DNA of 16,977 nt from Thermoplasmata archaeon. GTDB taxonomy: Archaea > Thermoplasmatota > Penumbrarchaeia > Penumbrarchaeales > Penumbrarchaeaceae. Shown here one piece after another: positions 1 through 7,250 of the stretch. Within the stretch, counting starts at the first letter, position 1; each line of letters starts with the position of its first letter. The stretch lies in NCBI GenBank assembly GCA_023145185.1, contig JAGLEG010000405.1, forward strand, positions 1 through 16,977, written 5' to 3'. The notes beneath the pieces are model-generated. The model searched no databases. It saw nothing but the letters and a program-made list of their open reading frames with translations, and was not told where the DNA came from. The translations under genes and the position numbers were made by a program.

Positions 1-2743
1 AGGTGATGCCCAATCCGATCGTCAGGGACCCTATGGTGATCGTCATGACGTTCAGGGGTATGCCCACCAGTCTCATGGTTCCCAGGATCCATACCATGCA
101 GAAGAGCATTGGCAGGAGGGCCACCCCTCCAAGGGTGAAGGACCTCTCCTCCACGTAGAAGATGACCGTGAGCACCACAAGGGAGACTATCAGGGTGATC
201 AGGATCGAGTTTACCTGCGACTCCGTTATGGCGTCGATTATCACGGCCGTCAGTATGGTCGAGCCCGTCACCTTCACATCATCTACCCTCCCTCCATCGA
301 CCTCCTCGATGGGCTCTATGAACGACTTGATCTGATCGTTAAGCTCCCAGGCCTGTTCGTTGTCCTCCGTGTAGACCGTCAGGGTGATCACCGATATGTC
401 ATATTCACCATCTGTCCTGTGTAACACCCTGCGGGCCAGCGGTGTGAAGTTATCGTAATAGAGGTCGAGTACCTTCTTGACATCGTCCCTGGTGGAGTTA
501 TCATGGGGAAGAGAGGAGTTGATGTCGAACACCTCGCCGTACTCCTCCACATACTGGTGGTCCGGGTCCATCATGGCCATACCAACGGCCATGTCCTTCA
601 TCGAGGAGAGGATGAAGTCCGAGCTGACCCTCTCCCCTTCCATGGTCAGATATTCCGATCCGCTCTCATCTGCAAGGTCGAGCGCCCGGGACATGGCCTG
701 AAGGACATCGGGGTCGGCGATATCACCGTACACCAGGATGATGCCGGACTCCCCCGAACCGCCCAGCTTGAACTCGTTCATGAGATAGGATATGTCATCC
801 GTCTCCTGTAGCCCCTCGGGAAGGAAGTCATTGACGTCAAAGGTCACCTCACTATCCGAAGCTGCATAGCCCAGTCCCGCCGTCAGGAACAGGGTCACTG
901 CGATGATCACTATCGGCCTGCGCTCCGCCAGAAGGGCCAATCTGACGATCACAGCATTCAGCCACCTGATCCCGGACCCCTCCTTTTTGTCCCTTGTCGA
1001 GTCATGCCCCTGGGACACGTTCGAAAATAGAGATCTCCCCCTCCTTGCCTTCCGGGTATCTATGATCATCTTCATGGCCGGAAGGAACGTGAGCATGATA
1101 ACGAAGCTGAACACTATCCCGGCTGCAGTCAATACGCCGAATTGTATCATCAGGCTTATTGGCGATGCGATGTTGGAAGCGAATGCGAGAACCGTGGTAA
1201 AGGTGGCAAGGAGGAGGGCCACTCCCACCGAACCGGCCATCCCCCTCAATGCCGATCTCACATTCTTGCCTGACCTCAACTCCTCCCTGTACCTCATCGT
1301 AAGGTGGATGCCGTAGTCGATGCCCAGGCCCACAAGGAGAACGGGCACGGTGGTCATCATGGGGTTCGAGCTGTATCCAAGAAGGGAGCCGAGGCCGTAC
1401 ATCCAGATGATCGCCATGGTCAATCCCGCAAGGTTCAGAAGGACATCCGTTACGTTCCTGTATATGATGGAGAGAATGATGATAACGACACCCGCCGCAG
1501 CGGGGAGCAGTATCGCCATCGAGTCCTTATTCGCCTCATTGATCCTCTCGCTCATCCTCTCCAGGCCGAGGGGGTGGATCGAAAGCGAGGAGCTACTGTC
1601 CTGGGACCAGACCACCTCGGAGAGGTCTCCCTCGATCTCAAGAAGCCCCTCCTGGTCATCCTGGGCCATATCGTTCAACGTGTAGTTGAGATATACCATC
1701 ATCAGGCATCCCTTGGCCGACAGCTCTTCGTCCTCCGGGTTAAAATCCTTGGTGAGGTAGAAGTTCACGGTGAAGGCCGCCATATTGTGGTCCTGGGAGA
1801 TCAACCCCATCATGATGGGATTTCCATCCTTTTCGGCCAGCTCCACCTTTACCTGTATCTCTTCACGGATCTCCAGGATGTCTGCCCTGAGCGATGTTAA
1901 TCCCACCTTGATCTCAGGGTGTTCGAATGAGGTCTCCGATACGATGCGGTCGATCGAGTCCACGGTGTCATCCAGTTCCGTGATAGTGAGGTCCGCAGTT
2001 CCGAGAAACATCTGGGACCGCATGATCCCCATCCCCACCTTCTCACCCGTAATGTTGTACTGCAGAAGATAGGAGAGCTGATCCTTCAATTCCCGGTCGC
2101 TTTCCATTGACCTGTAGTACGCGCTTGCATTGGGATAGTAGGCCCTCATATCCTCGGGTGAAGAGGAGATCGCCTCTCCGAGGCTCTCAATATTGGAGGT
2201 GACGTGTTCAACTGTGGAATTCAGGCCTACAGGGTCGAGCGTTCCGTGGAAGTCAAGCAGAGATGTAAGGTCGCTGGCGTTCTCAAGAAGCGCTGCGGTC
2301 TCCCCTGTGATATTGGATAGCAGATCCCCCGTTAATATGATAGTTTCTGCATCGTATGTGGATCTCCACATGGAGTACATGGCATTGGCGGGGGAAACGG
2401 GATTGGAGCCGGATATGGACGTATCGTTCCATCTCTGGAATGTCGGGCTCTGCTCGATGCTATCGGTCAGGGCGATCATATCAAGAAAATTCTCCCTGGT
2501 TATGACATCTCCATCAGGGTCGCGGATAACGGAGAAAAAATAGTAGCTTGTGGAGAACTTATCCTGATAATCGCTCCAGGCCTGTGCGGCCTCCATGTCA
2601 GGCAGGAAATCCTCATTATCGAAGCTCTGCTCCATCGGGTTGAACATTGCCTCCATCAAAGCACCGGCGGTTATCAGGATCACCAGGGTGACGATCGTAC
2701 ATGGATATCTCGTGACATACTGGCCTACCTTCTCCATGAACAT
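1..2743 (-). CDS. RND superfamily / MMPL-type exporter (partial, C-terminus outside window)
   Basis: The frame is open from an ATG at 2743 to the left edge, giving 914 residues without a stop, so the C-terminus is missing. The start is preceded by AGGTGA five bases away. The protein begins with one helix (about residues 12-31, TIVTLVILITAGALM), then a large extracytoplasmic domain (about 35-405), a helix cluster (about 409-560) holding the diagnostic GLGIDYGIHLTMRYREE near 472, a seventh helix near 613-630, a second extracytoplasmic domain (about 635-825) and helices 8-10. The window ends at GLGIT, where the second copy of the GLGxDY-like motif should lie. Both loops start similarly (DNEDFLPDM, DVNDFLPEG), reflecting the internal duplication of the family. 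RND/MMPL proteins move lipids or hydrophobic compounds using the ion gradient; the substrate cannot be told. It is transcribed divergently from the regulator at 2859-4058. Confidence 0.92.
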   Translation of the reverse strand, partial: MFMEKVGQYVTRYPCTIVTLVILITAGALMEAMFNPMEQSFDNEDFLPDMEAAQAWSDYQDKFSTSYYFFSVIRDPDGDVITRENFLDMIALTDSIEQSPTFQRWNDTSISGSNPVSPANAMYSMWRSTYDAETIILTGDLLSNITGETAALLENASDLTSLLDFHGTLDPVGLNSTVEHVTSNIESLGEAISSSPEDMRAYYPNASAYYRSMESDRELKDQLSYLLQYNITGEKVGMGIMRSQMFLGTADLTITELDDTVDSIDRIVSETSFEHPEIKVGLTSLRADILEIREEIQVKVELAEKDGNPIMMGLISQDHNMAAFTVNFYLTKDFNPEDEELSAKGCLMMVYLNYTLNDMAQDDQEGLLEIEGDLSEVVWSQDSSSSLSIHPLGLERMSERINEANKDSMAILLPAAAGVVIIILSIIYRNVTDVLLNLAGLTMAIIWMYGLGSLLGYSSNPMMTTVPVLLVGLGIDYGIHLTMRYREELRSGKNVRSALRGMAGSVGVALLLATFTTVLAFASNIASPISLMIQFGVLTAAGIVFSFVIMLTFLPAMKMIIDTRKARRGRSLFSNVSQGHDSTRDKKEGSGIRWLNAVIVRLALLAERRPIVIIAVTLFLTAGLGYAASDSEVTFDVNDFLPEGLQETDDISYLMNEFKLGGSGESGIILVYGDIADPDVLQAMSRALDLADESGSEYLTMEGERVSSDFILSSMKDMAVGMAMMDPDHQYVEEYGEVFDINSSLPHDNSTRDDVKKVLDLYYDNFTPLARRVLHRTDGEYDISVITLTVYTEDNEQAWELNDQIKSFIEPIEEVDGGRVDDVKVTGSTILTAVIIDAITESQVNSILITLIVSLVVLTVIFYVEERSFTLGGVALLPMLFCMVWILGTMRLVGIPLNVMTITIGSLTIGLGIT

Positions 2744-2780
2744 TGTCTTCACCTGAATGCAACCCTGGTAAAAACAGAAG

Positions 2781-2792
2781 ATATTAAATCTT
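2781..2792 (-). promoter_or_regulatory. TATA box of the RND exporter
   Basis: Read on the minus strand this is AGATTTAATAT. Its centre near 2786 puts transcription start near 2760, leaving a leader of about 17 bases that holds the AGGTGA ribosome binding site. Distances fit archaeal promoters; it is a visual call. Confidence 0.55.
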
Positions 2793-2798
2793 TATGCA

Positions 2799-2815
2799 CA
2801 AAGTATTGAACTTTG
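2799..2815. promoter_or_regulatory. Putative operator: perfect inverted repeat between divergent promoters
   Basis: CAAAGT-ATTGA-ACTTTG is a perfect 6-bp dyad with a 5-bp spacer. It lies between the TATA box of the exporter (2781-2792) and that of the regulator (2823-2833), so a dimeric protein bound here could control both. That the adjacent regulator binds here is an inference. Confidence 0.5.
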
Positions 2816-2822
2816 AGATGGC

Positions 2823-2833
2823 ATATATTTAAA
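2823..2833 (+). promoter_or_regulatory. TATA box of the tandem-HTH regulator
   Basis: ATATATTTAAA, centred near 2828, predicts transcription start near 2854, only a few bases before the ATG at 2859. A second TATA-like sequence, TTATTAATA near 2874-2882, would instead predict a leaderless message starting at the ATG at 2904. Confidence 0.5.
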
Positions 2834-2858
2834 TTTTGGGCAGAATCTTTATTTTAAT

Positions 2859-4058
2859 ATGCAATATGTCAAGTTATTAATACTTCTTTTCATATTCTTT
2901 GACATGGCCGTTAGGGGTCTTTCGGAAAAGGAACGAACTGTACTGCTCTATTCGATGAGGTATCCGGAGCACAGTGATACGGAGCTTTCCAGACATGCAG
3001 ATATGAACCTGTTCACATTCAACAAGGTGAAGAACTCCCTTAGGCAGAGGGGTCTTCTCAGGAAATTTCTGGTCCCGAATTATGGCTCCCTCGGTTTCGA
3101 GATAATCTCGACGTTCTCGGGAAGTAACATGGAATATATGCAGTCGCCGACATCCAGAGATCTACTGAAGGAGAGGATGAGGGAAGAAAAACCCGGAAAG
3201 CTCTTCTTTTCCTTTCTCGAGGCCCATCAGGGAATGGGAATGTTGGTGGCCGAGGATTTCACCGCACTCAGGAGGGCGGAGTTGAACAAGCGGCGGATAC
3301 AGGCTGAACTGAACATACCATCCGGTGATATCGAGCTCCGATCCCTCTCCCTGAGGGACGTGGTGTTCAAAAGGTTCTTCGACCTCTATCCTCTGATGAT
3401 CAGGGAATATGGGGATGGTATCACGATAGCGGATCTCGGGGCCGTCTCCGAGGCACAAAAGGCCGTGGAGACCACATGGGAGGATTTCCTATCCCAGAAG
3501 GCGAAGGCTCCTTCCGCTCAGCTGTCGGAGGTGGAGACAACACTGCTCAATGAGATCGTCCGATCCCCTTCGGCAAGAGATCAGGTGTTATGCAGGAACA
3601 TGGGTATCAGCAGATACAGGATCAGGAGGATAAAGGATGAGCTATTCGGACGTGGTCTGATCAAGAGCCTCCATATCCCTTCCCTGGGAAAGTTGGGTTA
3701 CGAGGTAATGATGTTTACCTCCCTCTCATTCGTTCCTGACATGGACATCAGGTCCGATATGAAAAAGCATTGGGCGAACTCCATGCCGAACGTGATCTTC
3801 ATGGCCTTTGACGACGTGAATGGGATCGGTCTTGGGGTATTTCCGGACCTATCATCTGCCTCTCTAACCCACGGCCTGTTCCAGAAGGCTCTCACTGATC
3901 TCAACCTCCTGGAGGAGGATATGAGGGTCCAGTTCTTCTCCATTCCAAATGGGGTTTATGATAATTGGTTTAGATTCCAGGACCCATTGATCACAAAAGG
4001 GGTATGGTCCCTTGCCGATCTCGAGGGGAAGGATGGCCGGTATGCCGGTCACTCCTGA
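2859..4058 (+). CDS. Transcriptional regulator with two tandem Lrp/AsnC-like (wHTH + ligand-type domain) halves
   Basis: The 399-residue frame contains two similar halves. Half one (about 21-180) starts LSEKERTVLL and half two (about 222-363) starts LSEVETTLLN. Each has a winged helix-turn-helix ending in a conserved turn (LRQRGLLRKFLVPNYGSLGF; LFGRGLIKSLHIPSLGKLGY), followed by about 100 residues that could be a RAM-like domain. The turn resembles Lrp/AsnC proteins, but this family assignment is by eye. A single chain could act as a built-in dimer. The start is uncertain: ATG 2859 adds a hydrophobic MQYVKLLILLFIFFD stretch not expected in a regulator, while ATG 2904 (MAVRGLSEKE, 384 residues) begins at the natural domain edge; neither has a clear ribosome binding site. 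It faces the RND exporter across a short promoter region, suggesting it controls that gene and itself. Its last 10 bases overlap the convergent hydrolase gene. Confidence 0.8.
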   Translation: MQYVKLLILLFIFFDMAVRGLSEKERTVLLYSMRYPEHSDTELSRHADMNLFTFNKVKNSLRQRGLLRKFLVPNYGSLGFEIISTFSGSNMEYMQSPTSRDLLKERMREEKPGKLFFSFLEAHQGMGMLVAEDFTALRRAELNKRRIQAELNIPSGDIELRSLSLRDVVFKRFFDLYPLMIREYGDGITIADLGAVSEAQKAVETTWEDFLSQKAKAPSAQLSEVETTLLNEIVRSPSARDQVLCRNMGISRYRIRRIKDELFGRGLIKSLHIPSLGKLGYEVMMFTSLSFVPDMDIRSDMKKHWANSMPNVIFMAFDDVNGIGLGVFPDLSSASLTHGLFQKALTDLNLLEEDMRVQFFSIPNGVYDNWFRFQDPLITKGVWSLADLEGKDGRYAGHS

Positions 4059-4663
4059 ACTTCAAGGATCTCCACCTCGCAATCCACCAGCTTCCTGAAC
4101 CTCTCCGCATCCTCCCTGGAGCCCACGATGTCCCCCCAATGCATGGGTATGACCTTTTTGGGCTTGATCATCGATACGGCCCTGGCCGCCTCCTCGGGCG
4201 TCATCGTGTAGGTGCCGCCCACCGGCAGCAGGGCCACATCGATGTCCTTGACCCCATCCATCTCGGGGATCACATCGGTGTCACCCGAATGGTAGATCCT
4301 GTAGCCATCGATGTCAACGACATATCCGACCCAGTTGTTCTCCCTGGGGTGGAATTCCTTCGATATATTATATGCCCTGTGAGCCTTGATCTTGATGCCA
4401 TCCTCTTCCCTGCTTTCGCCAGGGGACATCTTCACGAGATTGGGGAGGGTCTCCTCGGCATCTGTTGTACATATGATCCTGGTATCGGGCCCTGATATCT
4501 TCTTGATATCCTCCAGGTTAAAATGATCCATGTGGGTGTGTGTGATCAGGATCAGGTCCGCCCTCTTTCCCCCTTTTAGTTTCCACGGGTCAATGTAGAT
4601 CGTCCTATCCTCTGTCTCGATCCTGAAGCTAGCGTGACCCAACCAATCGATCTTTGGAACCAT
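4049..4663 (-). CDS. UPF0173-type metal-dependent hydrolase (metallo-beta-lactamase fold)
   Basis: This 204-residue protein shows the compact beta-lactamase-fold metal site: GHASF (H10), IDPW (D26), the HTHMDH motif (H42, H44, D46, H47), HSGDTD (H125, D128) and a late PMHWGD (H175). Length and motifs fit the UPF0173 group, cytoplasmic hydrolases whose substrate is unknown; the ribonuclease and glyoxalase branches of the fold are usually longer or carry other motifs. There is no signal peptide. The ATG at 4663 is the only good start, with a weak GAAGGGA upstream and an A-rich TATA box at 4697-4706. It seems to be its own transcription unit, although the rhomboid operon ends only 84 bases upstream on the same strand and read-through is possible. 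The 3' end overlaps the regulator gene by 10 bases. Confidence 0.88.
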   Translation of the reverse strand: MVPKIDWLGHASFRIETEDRTIYIDPWKLKGGKRADLILITHTHMDHFNLEDIKKISGPDTRIICTTDAEETLPNLVKMSPGESREEDGIKIKAHRAYNISKEFHPRENNWVGYVVDIDGYRIYHSGDTDVIPEMDGVKDIDVALLPVGGTYTMTPEEAARAVSMIKPKKVIPMHWGDIVGSREDAERFRKLVDCEVEILEVQE

Positions 4664-4696
4664 GATGATATCCCTTCTGTACTCTCATAGGTTTTT

Positions 4697-4706
4697 TTTT
4701 ATATTA
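4697..4706 (-). promoter_or_regulatory. TATA box of the UPF0173 hydrolase
   Basis: The minus strand reads TAATATAAAA within a GTAATATAAAAAAAAAC tract. Centre near 4702 predicts transcription start near 4676 and a leader of about 13 bases. Confidence 0.5.
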
Positions 4707-4747
4707 CATTTACCCGGAAAATCAACCGATATGGGGCTGATAGCCCC

Positions 4748-5677
4748 TCACAGCCTGATCTTGTAACCGCAGGAAGGGCATGTTCCTGTCTTTCTCTCAT
4801 AATCCATCCCACCATGTTCGCACTTGGGGCACTTCAGCTCTTTAAACAGCTCCTCCAGCCACGCGTCGCGGACCTCTTTTTCATCAGAGTCCATGGCCCT
4901 CTTCAGGAATTTTTTCTGCCTGGCCGTCCTGGTGAGCTTACGAAGCTCCTCCTCACTGATATTCTCCTGCTCTTTCTCCCCCTTTTCGGGAGGTCGGATA
5001 AGGGAGGCTATCGGGAAAGCTCCGAAAAGGCCGCCAAGGTGGGCGACGTGGCTGATATGGTCGTTTCCCCCAAAGACGATCAGTACGGTCTCCAGGCCTC
5101 CATATATGATGAAGATAAGCGAGATCGGCCATTTCTTGATGATGATCAGCGGGAAGACCACCTCATCCTTTGGATAAAGGAACCAGTATCCCCCAAGAAG
5201 TCCGAAAACGGCTCCGGAGGCTCCGATGGATACGGTTCTCATGCTCTGTCCAAGCAGCTCTACCGGAGATAGGGAGAGCACGGCGCAGTGGGCGATGATG
5301 CCCGATCCGAAGAACAGAAGGAGGAACCTCTTCCAGCCCAGTTTGTTCTCCAGCTGCATACCCAGGAAGAACAACGGCAGGAAGTTGGATATGAGGTGCA
5401 GGAAATCACCATGTACATAGATCGGCGTCAGGAACCTGTATATCGAATAGTTGTCTACAATATCCCTCGGGTAGAAGCCGAGGTCCCTGACGATCGTTTG
5501 GTCATCGACCATTATCTCGATCAGAAATACCAGGGCCGATAGGATCAAAATGGATGCTGATACGACCATTGACGCGGAATATCCCCTCTTCCACGGCAGG
5601 TATATCGATAGAAAAAGCGATATGATAATGGCCAGCAGAATGGTGATCGACCATATGTCGTCGGGAAAGGGAGTCAT
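4748..5677 (-). CDS. Rhomboid-family intramembrane serine protease with C-terminal zinc ribbon
   Basis: The 309 residues include seven predicted helices: an extra N-terminal helix (about 11-29), then a six-helix rhomboid core. Core motifs are HxxxN at H94/N98 (HLISNF), the nucleophile in IGASGAVFG (S154) and the catalytic histidine in SHVAHLGGLFGA (H213). Rhomboids cleave transmembrane segments of other membrane proteins. The core is followed by a charged, probably helical linker (about 229-280) and a treble Cys pattern CPKC...CPSCGY (C283, C286, C300, C303) that should bind zinc, placed at the very C-terminus. The gene starts in an ATGA overlap with the stop of coaD and has GGAGGGG seven bases upstream, so it is the last gene of the UMP kinase operon and translationally coupled. 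The substrate is unknown; the zinc ribbon may recruit one or sense metal, which is speculation. Confidence 0.93.
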   Translation of the reverse strand: MTPFPDDIWSITILLAIIISLFLSIYLPWKRGYSASMVVSASILILSALVFLIEIMVDDQTIVRDLGFYPRDIVDNYSIYRFLTPIYVHGDFLHLISNFLPLFFLGMQLENKLGWKRFLLLFFGSGIIAHCAVLSLSPVELLGQSMRTVSIGASGAVFGLLGGYWFLYPKDEVVFPLIIIKKWPISLIFIIYGGLETVLIVFGGNDHISHVAHLGGLFGAFPIASLIRPPEKGEKEQENISEEELRKLTRTARQKKFLKRAMDSDEKEVRDAWLEELFKELKCPKCEHGGMDYERKTGTCPSCGYKIRL

Positions 5678-6180
5678 CTCTTCCCCTCCTTTCCGCCGTC
5701 TTGCTTTGGCAGACTCCTCCCGTTTTGGCTCACCTCGCCCATCTGGACCCGCGTGCTCGATATCACCTGCCCTTGATCGTCCTTGACCATCTCAACGACC
5801 ACTCTCCGCAGTGGAGGTAGGCCGTTCCTGGCCCGTTCCTCATTGATCAGGTCAACGGCGGATTCGGTCTCCCTTGACACGACAATAGCAGTGTATTTCG
5901 GAGAGATCGCAAAGCCGTAAATGTCCGTTATCGGTTCGATCACATATCCGACGCCGTACCTGAGGCTGAGCTCATCCAGGAAAGGTACAAGTTCCCCTGA
6001 TCTTTCAGTCAGGGGGGCCACATATCTGTTCCTGTGGCTGGCGGCCATCTCGTCGGCGGTCAGGCCCACTCCTACGTGGTTCCCGTTTCGGAAAGCCGCA
6101 TCAAGGAGGCTCCTGTGCCCCTGGTGAAGGGGCCAGAACGTACCCCCGATACAGATGTTTCCCCTTCCGCTGTGGCTCAT
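5674..6180 (-). CDS. coaD: Phosphopantetheine adenylyltransferase, archaeal type
   Basis: The enzyme adenylates 4'-phosphopantetheine to dephospho-CoA, the penultimate step of CoA synthesis, in the cytoplasm. From the ATG at 6180 it has 168 residues, close to the archaeal norm. It shows the nucleotidyltransferase motif GGTFWPLHQGH (12-22; T/HxGH type), GLTADEM, a VVSRET segment and the ISSTRV motif (140-145). A tryptophan replaces the aspartate common in GGTFDPLH. The frame is open further upstream, but only the 6180 start has a good site (GGTGA, seven bases away), and a longer start would overlap the previous gene. The last about 20 residues are a basic, probably unstructured tail. Its stop overlaps the rhomboid start by 4 bases; it follows the Zn-ribbon gene by 17 bases. 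Confidence 0.93.
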   Translation of the reverse strand: MSHSGRGNICIGGTFWPLHQGHRSLLDAAFRNGNHVGVGLTADEMAASHRNRYVAPLTERSGELVPFLDELSLRYGVGYVIEPITDIYGFAISPKYTAIVVSRETESAVDLINEERARNGLPPLRRVVVEMVKDDQGQVISSTRVQMGEVSQNGRSLPKQDGGKEGKR

Positions 6181-6197
6181 GGGTCTTTCACCATCTA

Positions 6198-6494
6198 TCA
6201 ACTGGCGACCAGTATCCAGAACAGAACGATAAGGATCGTTCCGATGATCGGCAGATAGGTCCAGAACTTCTTCCTGCTGAGCATTTTGTCCCAACGGACC
6301 TGGCACTCCTCTGAACAGGTCTCCTTGTCCGGGGATATGGAGACACCGCAGTTGTTACAGTGCTTATGTTTTGGAACCTTCGAGCTCATCGCATGCGATG
6401 GGGGCATATCTTCTTCCACGTGGTCGAGTGGGGATTTGGCAATGGGTCTTTTCTTCTTCCCCCCTCTGTTCTTGGGTGCTTTTCTCTGTGTCAT
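6198..6494 (-). CDS. DUF2116-like tail-anchored zinc-ribbon membrane protein
   Basis: From the ATG at 6494 it has 98 residues: a strongly basic N-terminus (MTQRKAPKNRGGKKKRP), a Zn-ribbon-like HCNNCG...CSEEC (C46, C49, C60, C64) and one C-terminal helix (about 79-97, YLPIIGTILIVLFWILVA) with nothing after it, so the ribbon probably faces the cytoplasm. This layout matches DUF2116 proteins of archaea, whose function is not known. A GTG at 6503 would add three residues, but the near-perfect GGAGTGATC lies eight bases before the ATG at 6494 and overlaps the GTG, which decides the start. That site spans the stop codon of UMP kinase, suggesting coupled translation. The basic tail could bind RNA, ribosomes or the phospholipid surface; this is an inference. 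Confidence 0.85.
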   Translation of the reverse strand: MTQRKAPKNRGGKKKRPIAKSPLDHVEEDMPPSHAMSSKVPKHKHCNNCGVSISPDKETCSEECQVRWDKMLSRKKFWTYLPIIGTILIVLFWILVAS

Positions 6495-6499
6495 ATTGA

Positions 6500-7189
6500 T
6501 CACTCCGGCAAGATCTTGGTTCCGTCGAACGGTCTCTCATCAATGCAGTCTGCAAGAGATCCAAGGTCCCTTCCGTCAAGTATCGCCGTTTTGATCCCGG
6601 CCCTGTGGATCACCTCTGCTGCCATGGGATCCATCACCGAATGGGAACCTGCTTTTTTCTCGGTGGAGGATACCAGGGATATCAGCTCCGAGGAGCTCAT
6701 CTCGTCTATCTTTTTGGCGTTCTCATCAACATTGGGATCGGACGTATATGCTCCATTTACGGCGGTGAGGTTGATAAACAGGTCGGCCTTCCACCTCTCG
6801 GCGATCATGGCGGATACCGCATCAGTGGTGTGGCCAGGGTGAGTTCCCCCTCCAATCACGAATCGGAACCTGGCAGCCCCTATCAGGGCCTCCTCAATGG
6901 AGTGGAATGGAACAGGGTAGCAGGCATCTCCCAACATTGAGATGATGAGCCAGCTGTTCAACCTGGTGGCGGCGATGCCCATCCTGTCGAGCGTGGTCTC
7001 GTCACCTCCAAGGTCCCTTCCCAGGTTAATGTAATCCCTGGCGGTCCTGCCGCCACCGGTCACAATGATGAACTCAAAGTCCCTTTTCAACCCCGTAAGC
7101 AGAACCTTGATATCATTGAGGTACTGCACATCATCCTCATCCCTCTTTATTATCGATCCACCCAGGGATAATACTACCTTCCTCGTTAT
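6500..7189 (-). CDS. pyrH: UMP kinase, archaeal type (apparent ATA start codon)
   Basis: The protein belongs to the amino-acid kinase fold and converts UMP to UDP. It shows SLGGSI near residue 8, the VTGGGRTARDYI loop (43-54), GIAATRLNSW, and the UMP-kinase signature GGGTHPGHTTDAVSAMIAE, then NGAYTSDP and KKAGSHSVMDPMAAE. From 7189 it has 229 residues, matching the roughly 225 of archaeal enzymes, with KVVLSLGG at the usual distance from the start. No ATG, GTG or TTG is in frame between this point and an ATG at 7273. The codon at 7189 is ATA, preceded by AGGTGGT at normal spacing and by a strong TATA box at 7231-7242 whose predicted transcript would exclude 7273. The alternative, ATG 7273, adds 28 residues unlike the family and overlaps the surface-protein gene by 23 bases. 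It is first gene of the operon ending at 4748. Confidence 0.9.
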   Translation of the reverse strand: MTRKVVLSLGGSIIKRDEDDVQYLNDIKVLLTGLKRDFEFIIVTGGGRTARDYINLGRDLGGDETTLDRMGIAATRLNSWLIISMLGDACYPVPFHSIEEALIGAARFRFVIGGGTHPGHTTDAVSAMIAERWKADLFINLTAVNGAYTSDPNVDENAKKIDEMSSSELISLVSSTEKKAGSHSVMDPMAAEVIHRAGIKTAILDGRDLGSLADCIDERPFDGTKILPE

Positions 7190-7230
7190 GGGACCACCTG
7201 CCGTAATACTGAAAAGGGTAAGGAGAGGCC

Positions 7231-7242
7231 CTTTATATATGT
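7231..7242 (-). promoter_or_regulatory. TATA box of the pyrH-coaD-rhomboid operon
   Basis: The minus strand reads CATATATAAAG, the best TATA box in the window. Centre near 7236 predicts transcription start near 7210, just before the AGGTGGT and the ATA codon at 7189. It starts right after the stop of the surface-protein gene. Confidence 0.65.
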
Positions 7243-7250
7243 CGTTGGTC

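Noticed and set aside
1304..1900. A 198-residue plus-strand frame within the exporter gene
   Set aside because: It is antisense to a continuous RND reading frame with the GLGIDYG motif and has no start signal.
4691..4700. Run of T on the plus strand as a terminator
   Set aside because: No plus-strand gene ends nearby; on the minus strand the tract is the A-rich part of a TATA box placed correctly for the hydrolase gene.
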